From: UMGS172 sp045592985
GTDB lineage: Bacteria; Bacillota; Clostridia; Oscillospirales; Acutalibacteraceae
Assembly (NCBI GenBank): GCA_045592985.1
Contig: JAZNVU010000008.1
Coordinates: 1 to 64,000 of the forward strand
DNA length: 64,000 nucleotides
Direction: 5' to 3'
Part shown: piece after piece, positions 33,869-42,751 of the stretch
How the letters are laid out: the number at the start of each line of letters is the position of its first letter
Numbering within the stretch: the stretch's first letter is position 1
Notes under the pieces: model-generated
What the model saw: the letters and a program-made list of their open reading frames with translations, nothing else
The model's database searches: none
Told to the model about the DNA's origin: nothing
Program-made: the position numbers and the translations under genes

Positions 33869-34546
33869 GTGAAAAAGGTGAAAATAAAGGAAATTTTGAG
33901 TGTTGTTTCGATTATCACTTTGCTACTTTGCGCATATTTGCCTAAAACTTACAACAACACCTCGATTTCTGCCGATTTCAGCACCACCGTTTTAGCGCAC
34001 ACCACTGCACAGAACGCCGAAGAATCAGGCTTGGAGGGTAGTAGCGTCGAACCTACCTCAGGGGTGACTGCCGTCAACAACACTTCTGTCGAAATGAGCG
34101 ACGATATGTTGGAAGCACGTTTCATTTCTATGCTAAACATCAACAACGCCTTCAATTCTGCTTTTGAAAACGATACAATGCTCGTAAAATGTTCGGCAGT
34201 AAGCCTTTCGGATTACGCGCAGGATTTGGCAGGTTACGGCCTTTGCGTACACGAGTGTCTTATCGAAGGCTTTGCCAAGAGTTTTTACGGAGTAAAACCA
34301 ACCTTTATCCGAGATGACGAAGCCGAGTCACCAAAAGGATATGTGGCACTTCCTCCGATGGGAATGGACCAGAATCTGCACACCCTTGTTTCAATGACTA
34401 AAAATGACAGCGGATACGAGGTGTTGACCTGCATGAAGAGTTATGACGGTGGCGAGGAATATGCAACCTGTCTTGTAAAAGCGCTTTTTGTCCCAAATGA
34501 AAAGTCGGAATTCGGGTTTAATCTTGTGAGTTGCGAAACTCTTTGA
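33869..34546 (+). CDS. Exported or membrane-anchored protein, function unknown
   Basis: A 225-residue protein with a short basic start (MKKVKIKEI), a hydrophobic segment (LSVVSIITLLLCAYL, residues 9-23) and a Thr/Ser-rich linker, then an extracytoplasmic domain of about 150 residues (ARFISMLNINNAFNSAF onward). The hydrophobic stretch may be a signal peptide or an anchor. GTG 33869 is chosen because GGTGGTG lies 7 bases before it; 33854 is an earlier in-frame GTG without a site. TATAAT at 33828-33833 is a plausible -10. No family recognised. Confidence 0.6.
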   Translation: MKKVKIKEILSVVSIITLLLCAYLPKTYNNTSISADFSTTVLAHTTAQNAEESGLEGSSVEPTSGVTAVNNTSVEMSDDMLEARFISMLNINNAFNSAFENDTMLVKCSAVSLSDYAQDLAGYGLCVHECLIEGFAKSFYGVKPTFIRDDEAESPKGYVALPPMGMDQNLHTLVSMTKNDSGYEVLTCMKSYDGGEEYATCLVKALFVPNEKSEFGFNLVSCETL

Positions 34547-34554
34547 TACAAATG

Positions 34555-34583
34555 TTGAAAAATTCATAAATTCGGTGTATAAT
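34555..34583 (+). promoter_or_regulatory. Promoter upstream of the lipoprotein at 34655
   Basis: TTGAAA, a 17-base spacer and TATAAT. Transcription would start near 34590, only about 10 bases before a terminator-like hairpin. Confidence 0.7.
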
Positions 34584-34598
34584 AACATCGAACGTCAG

Positions 34599-34625
34599 CC
34601 GGTGCGAGGTTCGTACCGGTTTTTC
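34599..34625 (+). terminator. Terminator-like hairpin between promoter and gene (possible attenuator)
   Basis: CCGGTGCGA and TCGTACCGG form a 9-base stem with a 3-base loop, followed by TTTTT. It may simply end the upstream gene (stop at 34546), or it may attenuate the transcript from the promoter at 34555-34583. Confidence 0.75.
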
Positions 34626-34654
34626 TTATATCGCGGTCAGTTGAGGAGATTAGT

Positions 34655-35314
34655 ATGAAAGAACTTTTAATAAAATTTGCAAGTGCTATTTGTATAATGG
34701 GTGTAATTTTCTCGTTTTCAGGTTGTCAGAAGGATAATACGTCAAGTGATGTTAACACATCTTACGAAAACCAGTCGGAGCAAACCTCGTCGGTACTATT
34801 GCCGGTAGAAGCCACTTTTGACGAAAAATATACCCGCATGCTTCCCTCAGGCGAAGGTGAGGAAATGAACATAAAGGGTAATTTAGCGATAACCGTTACG
34901 GCAAATTCGGCTAAGATATATGACCCTACAAGTTACGAATCGCGTGAACTTAACACAGAATACACCTTGTCAAACGGTGTAGGTGTCGGTGATAAGTGCG
35001 ATGATTTTATAAATCACTTCGGCATAGGAAGAGGGTACTATGTCGCTGTCGACAGTCAGGGAAACGCCGTTGATATTTCTAAAAAGTCCAACAAAAAGTT
35101 TACTTTTACGGCAATCTTGAAGTTTGACGAAGCCGAAAGAAAGATGTCATATTTTTCGGCAAGTATGATAGCCAACCACCTTGAGGGGATGTCAAACGCC
35201 GGTACACAGTATATTACAGGTGCTGATATCGGTAAGGACCTTTTGGTTGTCAGCCTTTCCGTTAAGGGCGATCTTACGGTTGAGAGTTTTGATATTAAGC
35301 ATTTCATAGTGTAA
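34655..35314 (+). CDS. Lipoprotein, function unknown
   Basis: The 219-residue product has a lipoprotein signal peptide with lipobox FSGC (Cys about 24), then a Ser/Asn/Thr-rich linker and a globular beta-rich domain. GAGGAG lies 7 bases before the ATG. It is followed after 38 bases by cardiolipin synthase. No family recognised; it is probably anchored to the outer face of the membrane. Confidence 0.65.
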   Translation: MKELLIKFASAICIMGVIFSFSGCQKDNTSSDVNTSYENQSEQTSSVLLPVEATFDEKYTRMLPSGEGEEMNIKGNLAITVTANSAKIYDPTSYESRELNTEYTLSNGVGVGDKCDDFINHFGIGRGYYVAVDSQGNAVDISKKSNKKFTFTAILKFDEAERKMSYFSASMIANHLEGMSNAGTQYITGADIGKDLLVVSLSVKGDLTVESFDIKHFIV

Positions 35315-35352
35315 TGTTGCGTATAAAAATATAAAAGAATGGGGGCAAGCAC

Positions 35353-36888
35353 ATGAAAAAAGAACACCGACGCGGTATACCGATACCGGGACGTATAATC
35401 ATGGCTGCCCTTCTTATCCTTGTACAAATTGCCTTTTTTGCCGTGGTCGGAATGTCCATTTCCATTTGGGCAACCGCGGTGCATCGTTGTATCCAGGTGT
35501 TATCGCTGGTGCTGGTTGTTGCTATTATAAGCAAGCGTGATAATCCGAGTTATAAACTTGCGTGGATAATTTTTATAATAATCATGCCGTTTGTGGGCGG
35601 TGTGCTATTCTTTCTGTGGGGTAACGGAAAGGCGCGCCCTGTTCTTAAGAAGAGGTATAATCGAAGGCACCGCATAAGTCGTAAATATCTCTTGCAGAAC
35701 CACACGGTAAGCGAGGCTTTGCGAGAGCGTGATATTCATCATGCAAGGCAGTCGGAATACCTTTACCGCGAATCGGATTGCCCTGTTTACACAGACACTT
35801 CGGTGGAGTATCTGTCGCCGGGTGAAAAGTTTTTTCCCAGAATGCTTCAGGAGTTGCGTAATGCTGAAAAATTTATTTTCCTTGAGTATTTTATAATTGC
35901 GCGCGGTGAAATGTGGAATGAAATATATGCAATTTTAAAGCAAAAGGCAGCCGCAGGCGTAGAGGTTCGTGTTATTTTCGACGATTTTGGTTCCATTTCG
36001 CGACAGAACAAAAATTTCATTAAAAGACTTCGAAACGACGGGATAAAGGTCATTGCTTTTAACCGCGTAAGGGCGTCTATCGACCTGTTTTTGAACAACC
36101 GTGACCACCGAAAGATATGCGTGATAGACGGTTATGTTTCTATGACCGGCGGAATGAACATTGCTGACGAATACATTAATAAAACCCATCCGCACGGATA
36201 CTGGTTGGACAGTGCCGTTATACTGAAAGGACCGGCAACTGCCACATTTACGGTCTCGTTTTGCGAAATGTGGAGTTGCTTCAGCCGTGAAACGCTTGAC
36301 CCGGCAAAGTATATAGTATATAATTTTCCTGTAAACAAAGGCTTTGTTCAGCCCTATGCAGATAACCCACTTGACCCTGTGCACCACCCGGGCGAAGGTA
36401 TTTACAGGCAGATTTTGGGAACGGCAAAAGACTATGTTTATATCACATCGCCGTATCTTATTTTGGATAACACTATGGTAGCGGCTGTGACTTCGGCCGC
36501 AAAGGCAGGTGTCGATGTGCGTATAATAACCCCGAAAATAAGGGATAAATGGTATGTCCATCCTGTTACACGCTTCAATTATCAGGAGTTGCTTGAGGCA
36601 GGAGTCAGAATATTTGAGTATACGCCAGGCTTTATCCATTCCAAACTCTTTGTGTCGGACGATGCTGTGGCAACCTGCGGTACCATTAATATGGACTACC
36701 GAAGTTTTTATTTCCACTTTGAGTGTGGCGTGTGGTTTTGCGGTGTTGATGCAGTAGACGATATTAAACAACATTTTTTGCAAATTCAAGACGAGAGTGA
36801 AGAAATTCTGCTCAAAAAATGGTCTAAACGACCCATTGGTCAACGTGTAATGCAGGCATTACTCAACGTTTTTGCACCTTTTATGTAA
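35353..36888 (+). CDS. cls: Cardiolipin synthase (phospholipase D family)
   Basis: This 511-residue membrane enzyme joins two phosphatidylglycerol molecules to make cardiolipin. Two N-terminal transmembrane helices (about 15-65, ending in FVGGVLFFLWG) precede two phospholipase D domains. Their HKD motifs are DHRKICVIDG (His252) and IHSKLFVSDD (His429), each with the Lys and Asp in place. The C-terminus reads LLNVFAPFM, similar to the hydrophobic end of other Cls proteins. The start has only a GGGGGC-type ribosome site 10 bases upstream. Confidence 0.93.
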   Translation: MKKEHRRGIPIPGRIIMAALLILVQIAFFAVVGMSISIWATAVHRCIQVLSLVLVVAIISKRDNPSYKLAWIIFIIIMPFVGGVLFFLWGNGKARPVLKKRYNRRHRISRKYLLQNHTVSEALRERDIHHARQSEYLYRESDCPVYTDTSVEYLSPGEKFFPRMLQELRNAEKFIFLEYFIIARGEMWNEIYAILKQKAAAGVEVRVIFDDFGSISRQNKNFIKRLRNDGIKVIAFNRVRASIDLFLNNRDHRKICVIDGYVSMTGGMNIADEYINKTHPHGYWLDSAVILKGPATATFTVSFCEMWSCFSRETLDPAKYIVYNFPVNKGFVQPYADNPLDPVHHPGEGIYRQILGTAKDYVYITSPYLILDNTMVAAVTSAAKAGVDVRIITPKIRDKWYVHPVTRFNYQELLEAGVRIFEYTPGFIHSKLFVSDDAVATCGTINMDYRSFYFHFECGVWFCGVDAVDDIKQHFLQIQDESEEILLKKWSKRPIGQRVMQALLNVFAPFM

Positions 36889-36901
36889 AATTTGGGATTT
36901 G

Positions 36902-36930
36902 TTTACAAAATATATTTTCACAATTAATAT
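36902..36930 (+). promoter_or_regulatory. Promoter of htrA
   Basis: TTTACA, a 17-base spacer and TAATAT, 50 bases before the start. Confidence 0.55.
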
Positions 36931-36979
36931 TTTCCAGATAATATGAGTAAAAAGAATTTTTACGAAACGGAGAAAGACT

Positions 36980-38356
36980 ATGTATCCGAATAATAACGAT
37001 TCAAACCAAGGTTATAATCAAAACAACGGTCAACCCACCATACCCTACGGTAACACAGCGGGTGGAAATTATTCCGTAAACGGTGACAATGCGAACGGCA
37101 CCTACAGTTACACACCAAACCAAGGGCACACTTCATATCAACAACCGCCAATCTCTCCCAGTAACCCGCCCGAAAGACCGTGCAAAGAAAAGAAAACTTT
37201 CGGTCTTGGAGCAATGATAATCTGCATCGTATTGTCGGTAGCTTTAAGCGCGTCAGCCTCTTTGGCGGTTGCTTTCCGCCTGCTGTCAGACGCAAAAACC
37301 GATACTGTAGATTCAACTGACACATCTTCAGCCGCATCTCAGGAAACTGACGAAAACGCAGGCGGTGATGTCGGCGGTATTCTTCAGGTTGACGGCAACG
37401 GTAATGTCACGACCTCGATTGAGGCGGTTTACGAAAAATCGGCACCATCGGTTGTGGGAATTCGTGCAACGTCGCGTTCTTACGGTATCTTCGGAGGTAG
37501 CGAAACAGGTGAAGGCTCGGGTGTTATCTATTCGGCTGACGGATATATCGTTACCAATTACCACGTTATAGAAAACGCTGTCAAGGCGCAGAATGAGAGT
37601 TCTTCGATAGAAGTTTTTCTTCCTTCTGACTCAAATACTGCCGTTGAAGCATCGGTTATAGGTTATAACATCTCGGCTGACCTTGCGGTAATCAAGATTG
37701 AAAAAACAGGTCTTCCTAAAATAGAACTTGGAAATTCCGACAACATAAAGGTCGGGCAGTATGCTATTGCCATAGGTTGTCCCGGTGGACTTGAGTTTAT
37801 GGGCTCGGTATCCTACGGTATCGTCAGTGGTCTTGACCGCAGTATCACGATAGATTCTATTGGCGAAATGAAACTTATACAGACCGATGCTGCCATAAAC
37901 CCCGGTAATTCGGGCGGTGCGTTGCTTGATTCCAAGGGCAAACTTATTGGCATTAACTCATCAAAATTAGTTGACGAAAGTTTTGAAGGTATGGGATTTG
38001 CCATTCCTGTCAACCACATGGTAGATGTTGTCAGAGACATAATTGAAAATAAAGACAATCCGACGCCTTATATTGGCATCGAAGTCTACACATATAACAG
38101 CGCATATCTTGAAAAATACGGCTATCCTCACGGTGCGGCTATAAAGAGTGTTGTAAGCGGCAGTCCTGCCGACAACGCACGTCTTGAACCTGGGGATATT
38201 ATTACAGAGTTTAATTCCATAGCGATTGAGGAGTATACCGATTATATCGAGGCTCTTGAAAAGTGCAAACCGGGTGCAAAGGTTCCGGTTAAGATATACC
38301 GCAACGGAAGATACTATGTAACTACCGTTACAGTGGGTTCAAACAACAGCAGATAA
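36980..38356 (+). CDS. htrA: HtrA/DegP-like membrane serine protease with PDZ domain
   Basis: A 458-residue trypsin-like protease involved in surface protein quality control. An Asn/Gln/Pro-rich cytoplasmic tail (1-70) leads to one transmembrane helix (about 75-98). The protease domain has a complete triad: His195 in VTNYHVIE, Asp234 in ADLAVIKIE and Ser311 in NPGNSGGAL. One PDZ domain (about 365-455, PHGAAIKSVVSGSPADNARL) probably binds substrate C-termini. The Asn-rich tail is typical of Clostridial HtrA. Own promoter; comM follows 25 bases later. Confidence 0.92.
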   Translation: MYPNNNDSNQGYNQNNGQPTIPYGNTAGGNYSVNGDNANGTYSYTPNQGHTSYQQPPISPSNPPERPCKEKKTFGLGAMIICIVLSVALSASASLAVAFRLLSDAKTDTVDSTDTSSAASQETDENAGGDVGGILQVDGNGNVTTSIEAVYEKSAPSVVGIRATSRSYGIFGGSETGEGSGVIYSADGYIVTNYHVIENAVKAQNESSSIEVFLPSDSNTAVEASVIGYNISADLAVIKIEKTGLPKIELGNSDNIKVGQYAIAIGCPGGLEFMGSVSYGIVSGLDRSITIDSIGEMKLIQTDAAINPGNSGGALLDSKGKLIGINSSKLVDESFEGMGFAIPVNHMVDVVRDIIENKDNPTPYIGIEVYTYNSAYLEKYGYPHGAAIKSVVSGSPADNARLEPGDIITEFNSIAIEEYTDYIEALEKCKPGAKVPVKIYRNGRYYVTTVTVGSNNSR

Positions 38357-38381
38357 ACTAAGCAAAAGAGGTGGGAGTAAC

Positions 38382-39917
38382 ATGTATACCGGACTTAACA
38401 GTACAGGCATTATGGGTATTGATGCTTATATGGTACAAGTCGAGGCGGATGTTGCTCCCGGTTTTTCATCTTTCGACATTGTAGGTCTGCCCGATACCGC
38501 CGTCAAAGAATCGCGCGACAGGGTAAGGGCAGCGCTTAAAAACAGTGGTTTTACGTTTCCCAATACCCGAATAGTTGTAAATTTAGCGCCTGCCGATGTC
38601 AAAAAGGCAGGCTCAATGTACGATTTGCCGTCACTTTTGGCTATCCTTTTGTCTTCGGGTCAGTTGAACCCTGAAGGCGGAATAGAAGATTGCGCGTTTA
38701 TCGGCGAGTTGGCACTTGACGGAACTTTAAGAAGCATAAACGGTATGCTTTCCATGGCAATAGAAGCCTCCAGAAAAGGTATAAAACGGTTCTTTTTGCC
38801 CGAAGATAACGCATACGAGGCTTCGGTGGTTGACGGATTGGAAATCTACCCCGTAAAATCGGTAAAGCAACTTTGCGACCACCTTACAGGTTTTGCTGAG
38901 TTAAAACCTATGCCACAACCGGAATTCAGCGAAAAATTAAACCGTTATGATAACGATTTTGCCGATGTAAAGGGTCAGGTTGCCGCCAAAAAAGCGCTTG
39001 AAATAGCCGCCAGTGGTGGACATAATGTGCTTATGATTGGTCCTCCGGGTTCGGGTAAAAGCATGCTTGCCAAACGTCTGCCGTCTATTTTGCCGTCGAT
39101 GACCTTTAAAGAGTCGATAGAAACCACCAAAATTCATTCAGTGGCAGGGCTTTTACAACCCGACACACCGCTTATAACCCAGCGTCCGTTCCGCGCTCCG
39201 CATCACACTGTTTCGGCGGTAGGTCTTTCGGGTGGTGGCATGGTACCAAGACCGGGTGAGGTCTCGTTAAGCCACAACGGCGTGCTCTTCTTAGATGAGT
39301 TTCCCGAGTTTACACGTCAGTCGATGGAAACCTTGCGCGCACCCATTGAAGACGGTAAAATTACCATATCAAGAGCAAGCGGCAGGTTTACATATCCGTG
39401 TGAGTTTTCGTTGGTTGCCGCCATGAACCCATGTCCTTGCGGATACTTCGGTCACCCCAAACGCAAGTGTATTTGTTCAAGCGGTGCCGTTAAAAGTTAT
39501 TTGGGTAAAATTTCGGGTCCTATGCTCGACCGACTTGACATTCATGTTGAGGTGGCCCCCGTAGAATACACCGAACTTACCGCCAAAAGTAGTGGGGAGA
39601 CCTCGGCAGAAATACGAAAACGAGTTGAAGCGGCACGAAAGATACAAAATGACCGCTATGAGGGAACAGGGATTACCTGCAACGCAAGACTTAATTCGTC
39701 GCTTATACGAGAGTATTGTCAATTGACCGACGATGCCGACGCAATTTTAAAGGTTGCGTTTGAGCGAATGGGCATGTCGGCAAGGTCGTATGACCGAATT
39801 TTAAAAATTGCCCGCACCGTTGCCGATATTGACCGTTCGGACAAAATATCATCGGGTCACATTGCCCAAGCCATTCAATTCAGAAGTTTAGACCGAAAAT
39901 ATTGGAGCGAACTATAA
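38382..39917 (+). CDS. comM: YifB/ComM family Mg-chelatase-like AAA+ ATPase
   Basis: The 511-residue ATPase has the N-terminal subunit ChlI-like domain (GIMGIDAYMVQVEADVAPGF, DTAVKESRDRVRAALKNSG), the Walker A GPPGSGKSMLAKRLP, the Walker B LFLDEFPEF and a Cys-rich CPCGYFGHPKRKCICS. A C-terminal helical domain follows. ComM relatives drive branch migration during transformation in Gram-negative bacteria; the Firmicute role is less clear. The start follows AGAGGTGGGAG. It ends 24 bases before a terminator. Confidence 0.95.
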   Translation: MYTGLNSTGIMGIDAYMVQVEADVAPGFSSFDIVGLPDTAVKESRDRVRAALKNSGFTFPNTRIVVNLAPADVKKAGSMYDLPSLLAILLSSGQLNPEGGIEDCAFIGELALDGTLRSINGMLSMAIEASRKGIKRFFLPEDNAYEASVVDGLEIYPVKSVKQLCDHLTGFAELKPMPQPEFSEKLNRYDNDFADVKGQVAAKKALEIAASGGHNVLMIGPPGSGKSMLAKRLPSILPSMTFKESIETTKIHSVAGLLQPDTPLITQRPFRAPHHTVSAVGLSGGGMVPRPGEVSLSHNGVLFLDEFPEFTRQSMETLRAPIEDGKITISRASGRFTYPCEFSLVAAMNPCPCGYFGHPKRKCICSSGAVKSYLGKISGPMLDRLDIHVEVAPVEYTELTAKSSGETSAEIRKRVEAARKIQNDRYEGTGITCNARLNSSLIREYCQLTDDADAILKVAFERMGMSARSYDRILKIARTVADIDRSDKISSGHIAQAIQFRSLDRKYWSEL

Positions 39918-39941
39918 AAATATATAAAAACGGAAATGTAC

Positions 39942-39976
39942 AAAAAAAGAACTCATCCTTTGGATGAGTTCTTTTT
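39942..39976. terminator. Bidirectional terminator after comM
   Basis: AAAAAGAACTCATCC and GGATGAGTTCTTTTT form a perfect 15-base stem with a 3-base loop. It resembles the terminator of the nearby tRNA-Arg, from which it may have been duplicated. Confidence 0.9.
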
Positions 39977-40162
39977 CATGGTGCGCTGTAAGGGACTCGG
40001 CTTTTTCCTGCGGAAAAGAAATGTAAGGCAAGATAAATCTTGCCCCATCGCTTCCCCGAAGCGATGATTTGATATTCGAGCCCTGTTTTAAGAACGATAT
40101 AAAAAAACAGAACCCAACCAAAAGGTTGAGTTCTATTTTCATGGTGCGCTGTAAGGGACTCG
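39973..40162 (-). repeat. 27-base direct repeat of the tRNA-Arg 3' end flanking a small hairpin array
   Basis: The 27 bases at 39973-39999 are identical to 40136-40162; the shared part covers the last 20 or so bases of tRNA-Arg plus its CCA and downstream flank. Between the copies lie a terminator and three compact hairpins: TTTTCC/GGAAAA (40003-40017), GGCAAGAT/ATCTTGCC (40027-40044) and CATCGCTTC/GAAGCGATG (40046-40066). This may be the footprint of an element that integrated at the tRNA 3' end, or a local duplication. Confidence 0.7.
40100..40134 (-). terminator. Terminator of tRNA-Arg
   Basis: On the minus strand AGAACTCAACC and GGTTGGGTTCT form an 11-base stem with one wobble, followed by a T run. 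Confidence 0.85.
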
Positions 40163-40218
40163 AACCCCTGACCTACTGGTTCGTAGCCAGTCACTCTATC
40201 CAGCTGAGCTAACAACGC
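40142..40218 (-). tRNA. tRNA-Arg (ACG)
   Basis: On the minus strand: acceptor GCGTTGT/ACAGCGC, D arm GCTC/GAGT, anticodon stem ACTGG/CCAGT with loop CTACGAA (anticodon ACG, read as ICG after deamination), T arm AGGGG/CCCTT and encoded CCA. Confidence 0.95.
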
Positions 40219-40337
40219 ATGCGTTTTTTAAACTGCCATAATATATTATCACAAGAGTTCTGAAAAATCAATAGTAAATTTCAAATTTTTATAATTTTTA
40301 TTTTTCCGAGTAAAATACATAAAAAAGGGTTGGTTTT

Positions 40338-41288
40338 ATGTGTACGGCATTAGGCATTAATCTTGGCGATTTTTATTTTGGCAGAACATTGGACGTTGAC
40401 CGCGATTACGGACAAAAAGTGGTGTTGACTCCCAGAAATTTTGACTACCAGTTTCGTTCTGCACCGCGTGCAAAGACAAAATTCGCAATAATAGGCATGG
40501 CAAAGGAAGTCTCGGGTTATCCGCTATATTTTGACGCTCTCAATGAAAAAGGACTTTGCATGGCGGGTTTGAGATTTCTTGAGTTTTACTGTCCGATTGT
40601 CGATAAACGGCAAGCAACAAGCGTCGCTCCGTTTGAGTTTATTCCGTTTGTACTCTCTCAATGTGAAGACGTATCGCAAGCGGAAGTTTTACTGCAAAAC
40701 ACTTGCATTGTCAATGCCGATTTCAACCCACAGTTACCTGTAACTCCGCTTCATTGGATAATCTCCGACAAATTCGGTTCACTTACGGTTGAAACCACAC
40801 ATGACGGAATGAGGGTGTATAAAAACGAGGTCGGCGTGCTTACCAACAGCCCGAGTTTTAATTTTCAGATGTTCAACCTTAACAACTACTCGTCGTTGTC
40901 ACCGCGTATGCCTGATAACACATTTTCCAAAGACTTGCAACTAAAAAATTACAGTTACGGCTTGGGTGCTTTGGGATTGCCGGGAGACCTTTCTTCTATG
41001 TCACGTTTTGTTCGTGCGGTATATTATAAATATAATATTGTAGGCAGTACTTGTCCCGAGGCGGATTTTTTACGCGTTATAAATACGTGTTTTCAACCAA
41101 AGGGACTGACTGTTACCGACGAAGAAAGACTTGAATATACCGCGTACACATCATGCTGTAATGCGGATAAAGGAATATATGCTTACTGCACTTATGACAG
41201 CTTGTCATTAAAACAAATCAACATGAACGATTTTGACCTTGAAGGCAGAGAGCCAATAGTGTTACTAAATGAAAAAGAGTCAGACTGA
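40338..41288 (+). CDS. Choloylglycine hydrolase family protein (bile salt hydrolase / penicillin V acylase-like)
   Basis: A 316-residue N-terminal-nucleophile hydrolase that should cleave a linear amide bond. The start MCTALG exposes Cys2 as nucleophile after Met removal. Further conserved points are FGRTLDVDRDY (Arg and Asp of the active site), LNEKGLCMAG, VLTNSPSFNFQMFNL (the NxP Asn) and LPGDLSSMSRFVRA (the late Arg). These fit bile salt hydrolases and penicillin V acylases; substrate choice cannot be told by eye. There is no signal peptide, so it acts in the cytoplasm. A monocistronic gene in what looks like a gut bacterium, so bile salt deconjugation is plausible. Confidence 0.85.
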   Translation: MCTALGINLGDFYFGRTLDVDRDYGQKVVLTPRNFDYQFRSAPRAKTKFAIIGMAKEVSGYPLYFDALNEKGLCMAGLRFLEFYCPIVDKRQATSVAPFEFIPFVLSQCEDVSQAEVLLQNTCIVNADFNPQLPVTPLHWIISDKFGSLTVETTHDGMRVYKNEVGVLTNSPSFNFQMFNLNNYSSLSPRMPDNTFSKDLQLKNYSYGLGALGLPGDLSSMSRFVRAVYYKYNIVGSTCPEADFLRVINTCFQPKGLTVTDEERLEYTAYTSCCNADKGIYAYCTYDSLSLKQINMNDFDLEGREPIVLLNEKESD

Positions 41289-41310
41289 CAAAAGTCAGTC
41301 CAACTCTTTT
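41274..41310. terminator. Convergent terminator between the choloylglycine hydrolase and acyltransferase genes
   Basis: AAAGAGT, GACTGAC / GTCAGTC and ACTCTTT make a two-part stem with A and T runs at its ends. Confidence 0.75.
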
Positions 41311-41313
41311 AGT

Positions 41314-42585
41314 TTACGCCATTTCTTTTTTCTTTGAGGCTTCTGCCTGCTGAATTTTGTAAATTTCCTCAGTTGCAAAGGAAAGTTTTGTAACAACATT
41401 CTGCTTTTTGGGGTAGCAGTAGAACGAGTCTTTATCGGTCGAAATATCAACGCAGTCAAACGGTTTTATATAGCAATAATCATACTCAACGTGCAGACCG
41501 TACATTCCAAGCGGTTTGCGTTGTACAAGGTAGTCCTGACCGCGGTAGTGACCTTTAAGCACAAATCCGTTTTCGGGGTCGTGGGTGAGTGTGGCAGGAC
41601 CTAAATGCTCGAACTTCCAGCATCTTGGCAACGAGTAAACATCAACCTCATCTTCAAACTTGTACTCACCGTTTTCAATCTGTTTACGGACTTCGCTTCG
41701 TTCCCACTCAAACCAATCAGGAATATGCGAAAACTCGGTTTCACCGTTTTGCGCCGTCAGAGTGCCGTCAACATTCATGGTCCAACGTTTACCGCACTCG
41801 GTGCAAAAAATTTCGGTACCCTTTGATGACATTACATGTTCCTTTTTACAGGCGGGACATTGATACAAAACTTTGTGCAAGCCCTCGGCTCTGAACGGCT
41901 CGTCTATGACGATACCCTGTTCTTTCTGCCATTTATATTCGTCATACTGCATGGCTTTTCGCACAAAGTCGTTTATTTCGTCAACCGTCATTGTTTCAAC
42001 ATCTTCGGCAGACAAAACCTGCTCTATTGTGGTATAAAGCGGAACCTTGCGCTTTTTTCTGAAGTTCCAGAAAGGTGTTCTTAAGTAGTTGCCGTGGTGC
42101 AGAACCACAACAACGGGCACCTTGTTGGATTTAATGAGTTTGCCCAATGCTTCGGGTAAAATTGCGGTGGTACCGATAGGCGAATAACGTGCTTCGGGAT
42201 ACATTCCAAGCACGTCACCTCTTTTAAGCACTTTGCGGATTGCCTTTATGAGGTGCAGGTCGTTGGTAAATTTGCGTTTGCAGATGCAACCGATAAGTTC
42301 CATAAGCCACGGACGGCGGTAGTATCCGTCAACATTGGCAATGTTGTTTATGCGGTGCGGATATGTGCCGACAGCACAAAGTTCAAAATCAATAAAATAC
42401 TGATGGTTAGAAAGCAAGATATAGGGCGGTTTCAAGTTTTCCATATTAATTTTTTCAATTTTGTATTTTTCACCCATCAGCAATATCTTGCTTAATATAA
42501 ATATAAGCCACGTGAAAAATCTCGGTTGTCGAATGGGATATTTTGCTGTGTTGTAGTGCTTTTTGTTTTTATAGTTTACGTCCAT
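41314..42585 (-). CDS. PlsC-like acyltransferase with an internal zinc ribbon
   Basis: A 423-residue protein. Residues 55-200 form a 1-acylglycerol-3-phosphate acyltransferase-type domain with the NHQYFID catalytic motif (His61, Asp65) and the YPEARYS glycerophosphate-site motif (about 119-125). A hydrophobic stretch (22-37) may dip into the membrane. A zinc ribbon follows (Cys233, Cys236, Cys251, Cys254), then a beta-rich C-terminal domain of about 150 residues with no recognised family. Ordinary PlsC proteins end near residue 250. RBS GAGGAG lies 8 bases before the start. It may acylate a lipid or other acceptor; the C-terminal part is unexplained. Confidence 0.75.
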   Translation of the reverse strand: MDVNYKNKKHYNTAKYPIRQPRFFTWLIFILSKILLMGEKYKIEKINMENLKPPYILLSNHQYFIDFELCAVGTYPHRINNIANVDGYYRRPWLMELIGCICKRKFTNDLHLIKAIRKVLKRGDVLGMYPEARYSPIGTTAILPEALGKLIKSNKVPVVVVLHHGNYLRTPFWNFRKKRKVPLYTTIEQVLSAEDVETMTVDEINDFVRKAMQYDEYKWQKEQGIVIDEPFRAEGLHKVLYQCPACKKEHVMSSKGTEIFCTECGKRWTMNVDGTLTAQNGETEFSHIPDWFEWERSEVRKQIENGEYKFEDEVDVYSLPRCWKFEHLGPATLTHDPENGFVLKGHYRGQDYLVQRKPLGMYGLHVEYDYCYIKPFDCVDISTDKDSFYCYPKKQNVVTKLSFATEEIYKIQQAEASKKKEMA

Positions 42586-42619
42586 ATATTTTTCTCCTCT
42601 TAATAACCCTCATAAAATT

Positions 42620-42648
42620 ATTATATTATAAAATGTGTATTAAAACAA
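42620..42648 (-). promoter_or_regulatory. Promoter of the PlsC-like gene
   Basis: On the minus strand TTGTTT, a 17-base spacer and TATAAT. Confidence 0.65.
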
Positions 42649-42751
42649 GTTTTTGTTTTTATTAATTTTTTACAGTTGGGATTCTTGCCTTGAAAACCGT
42701 GTGACTAAATGGTATATTTATAATGTATTAAAAACGCAGAGAGGTAAAATT

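Noticed and set aside
35935..36843. Minus-strand ORF of 302 codons opposite cls
   Set aside because: Antisense to the two intact HKD motifs; no domain of its own.
39976..40215. Small ORF on the minus strand over tRNA-Arg
   Set aside because: It is a translation of the tRNA, its terminator and the repeat region, not a real gene.
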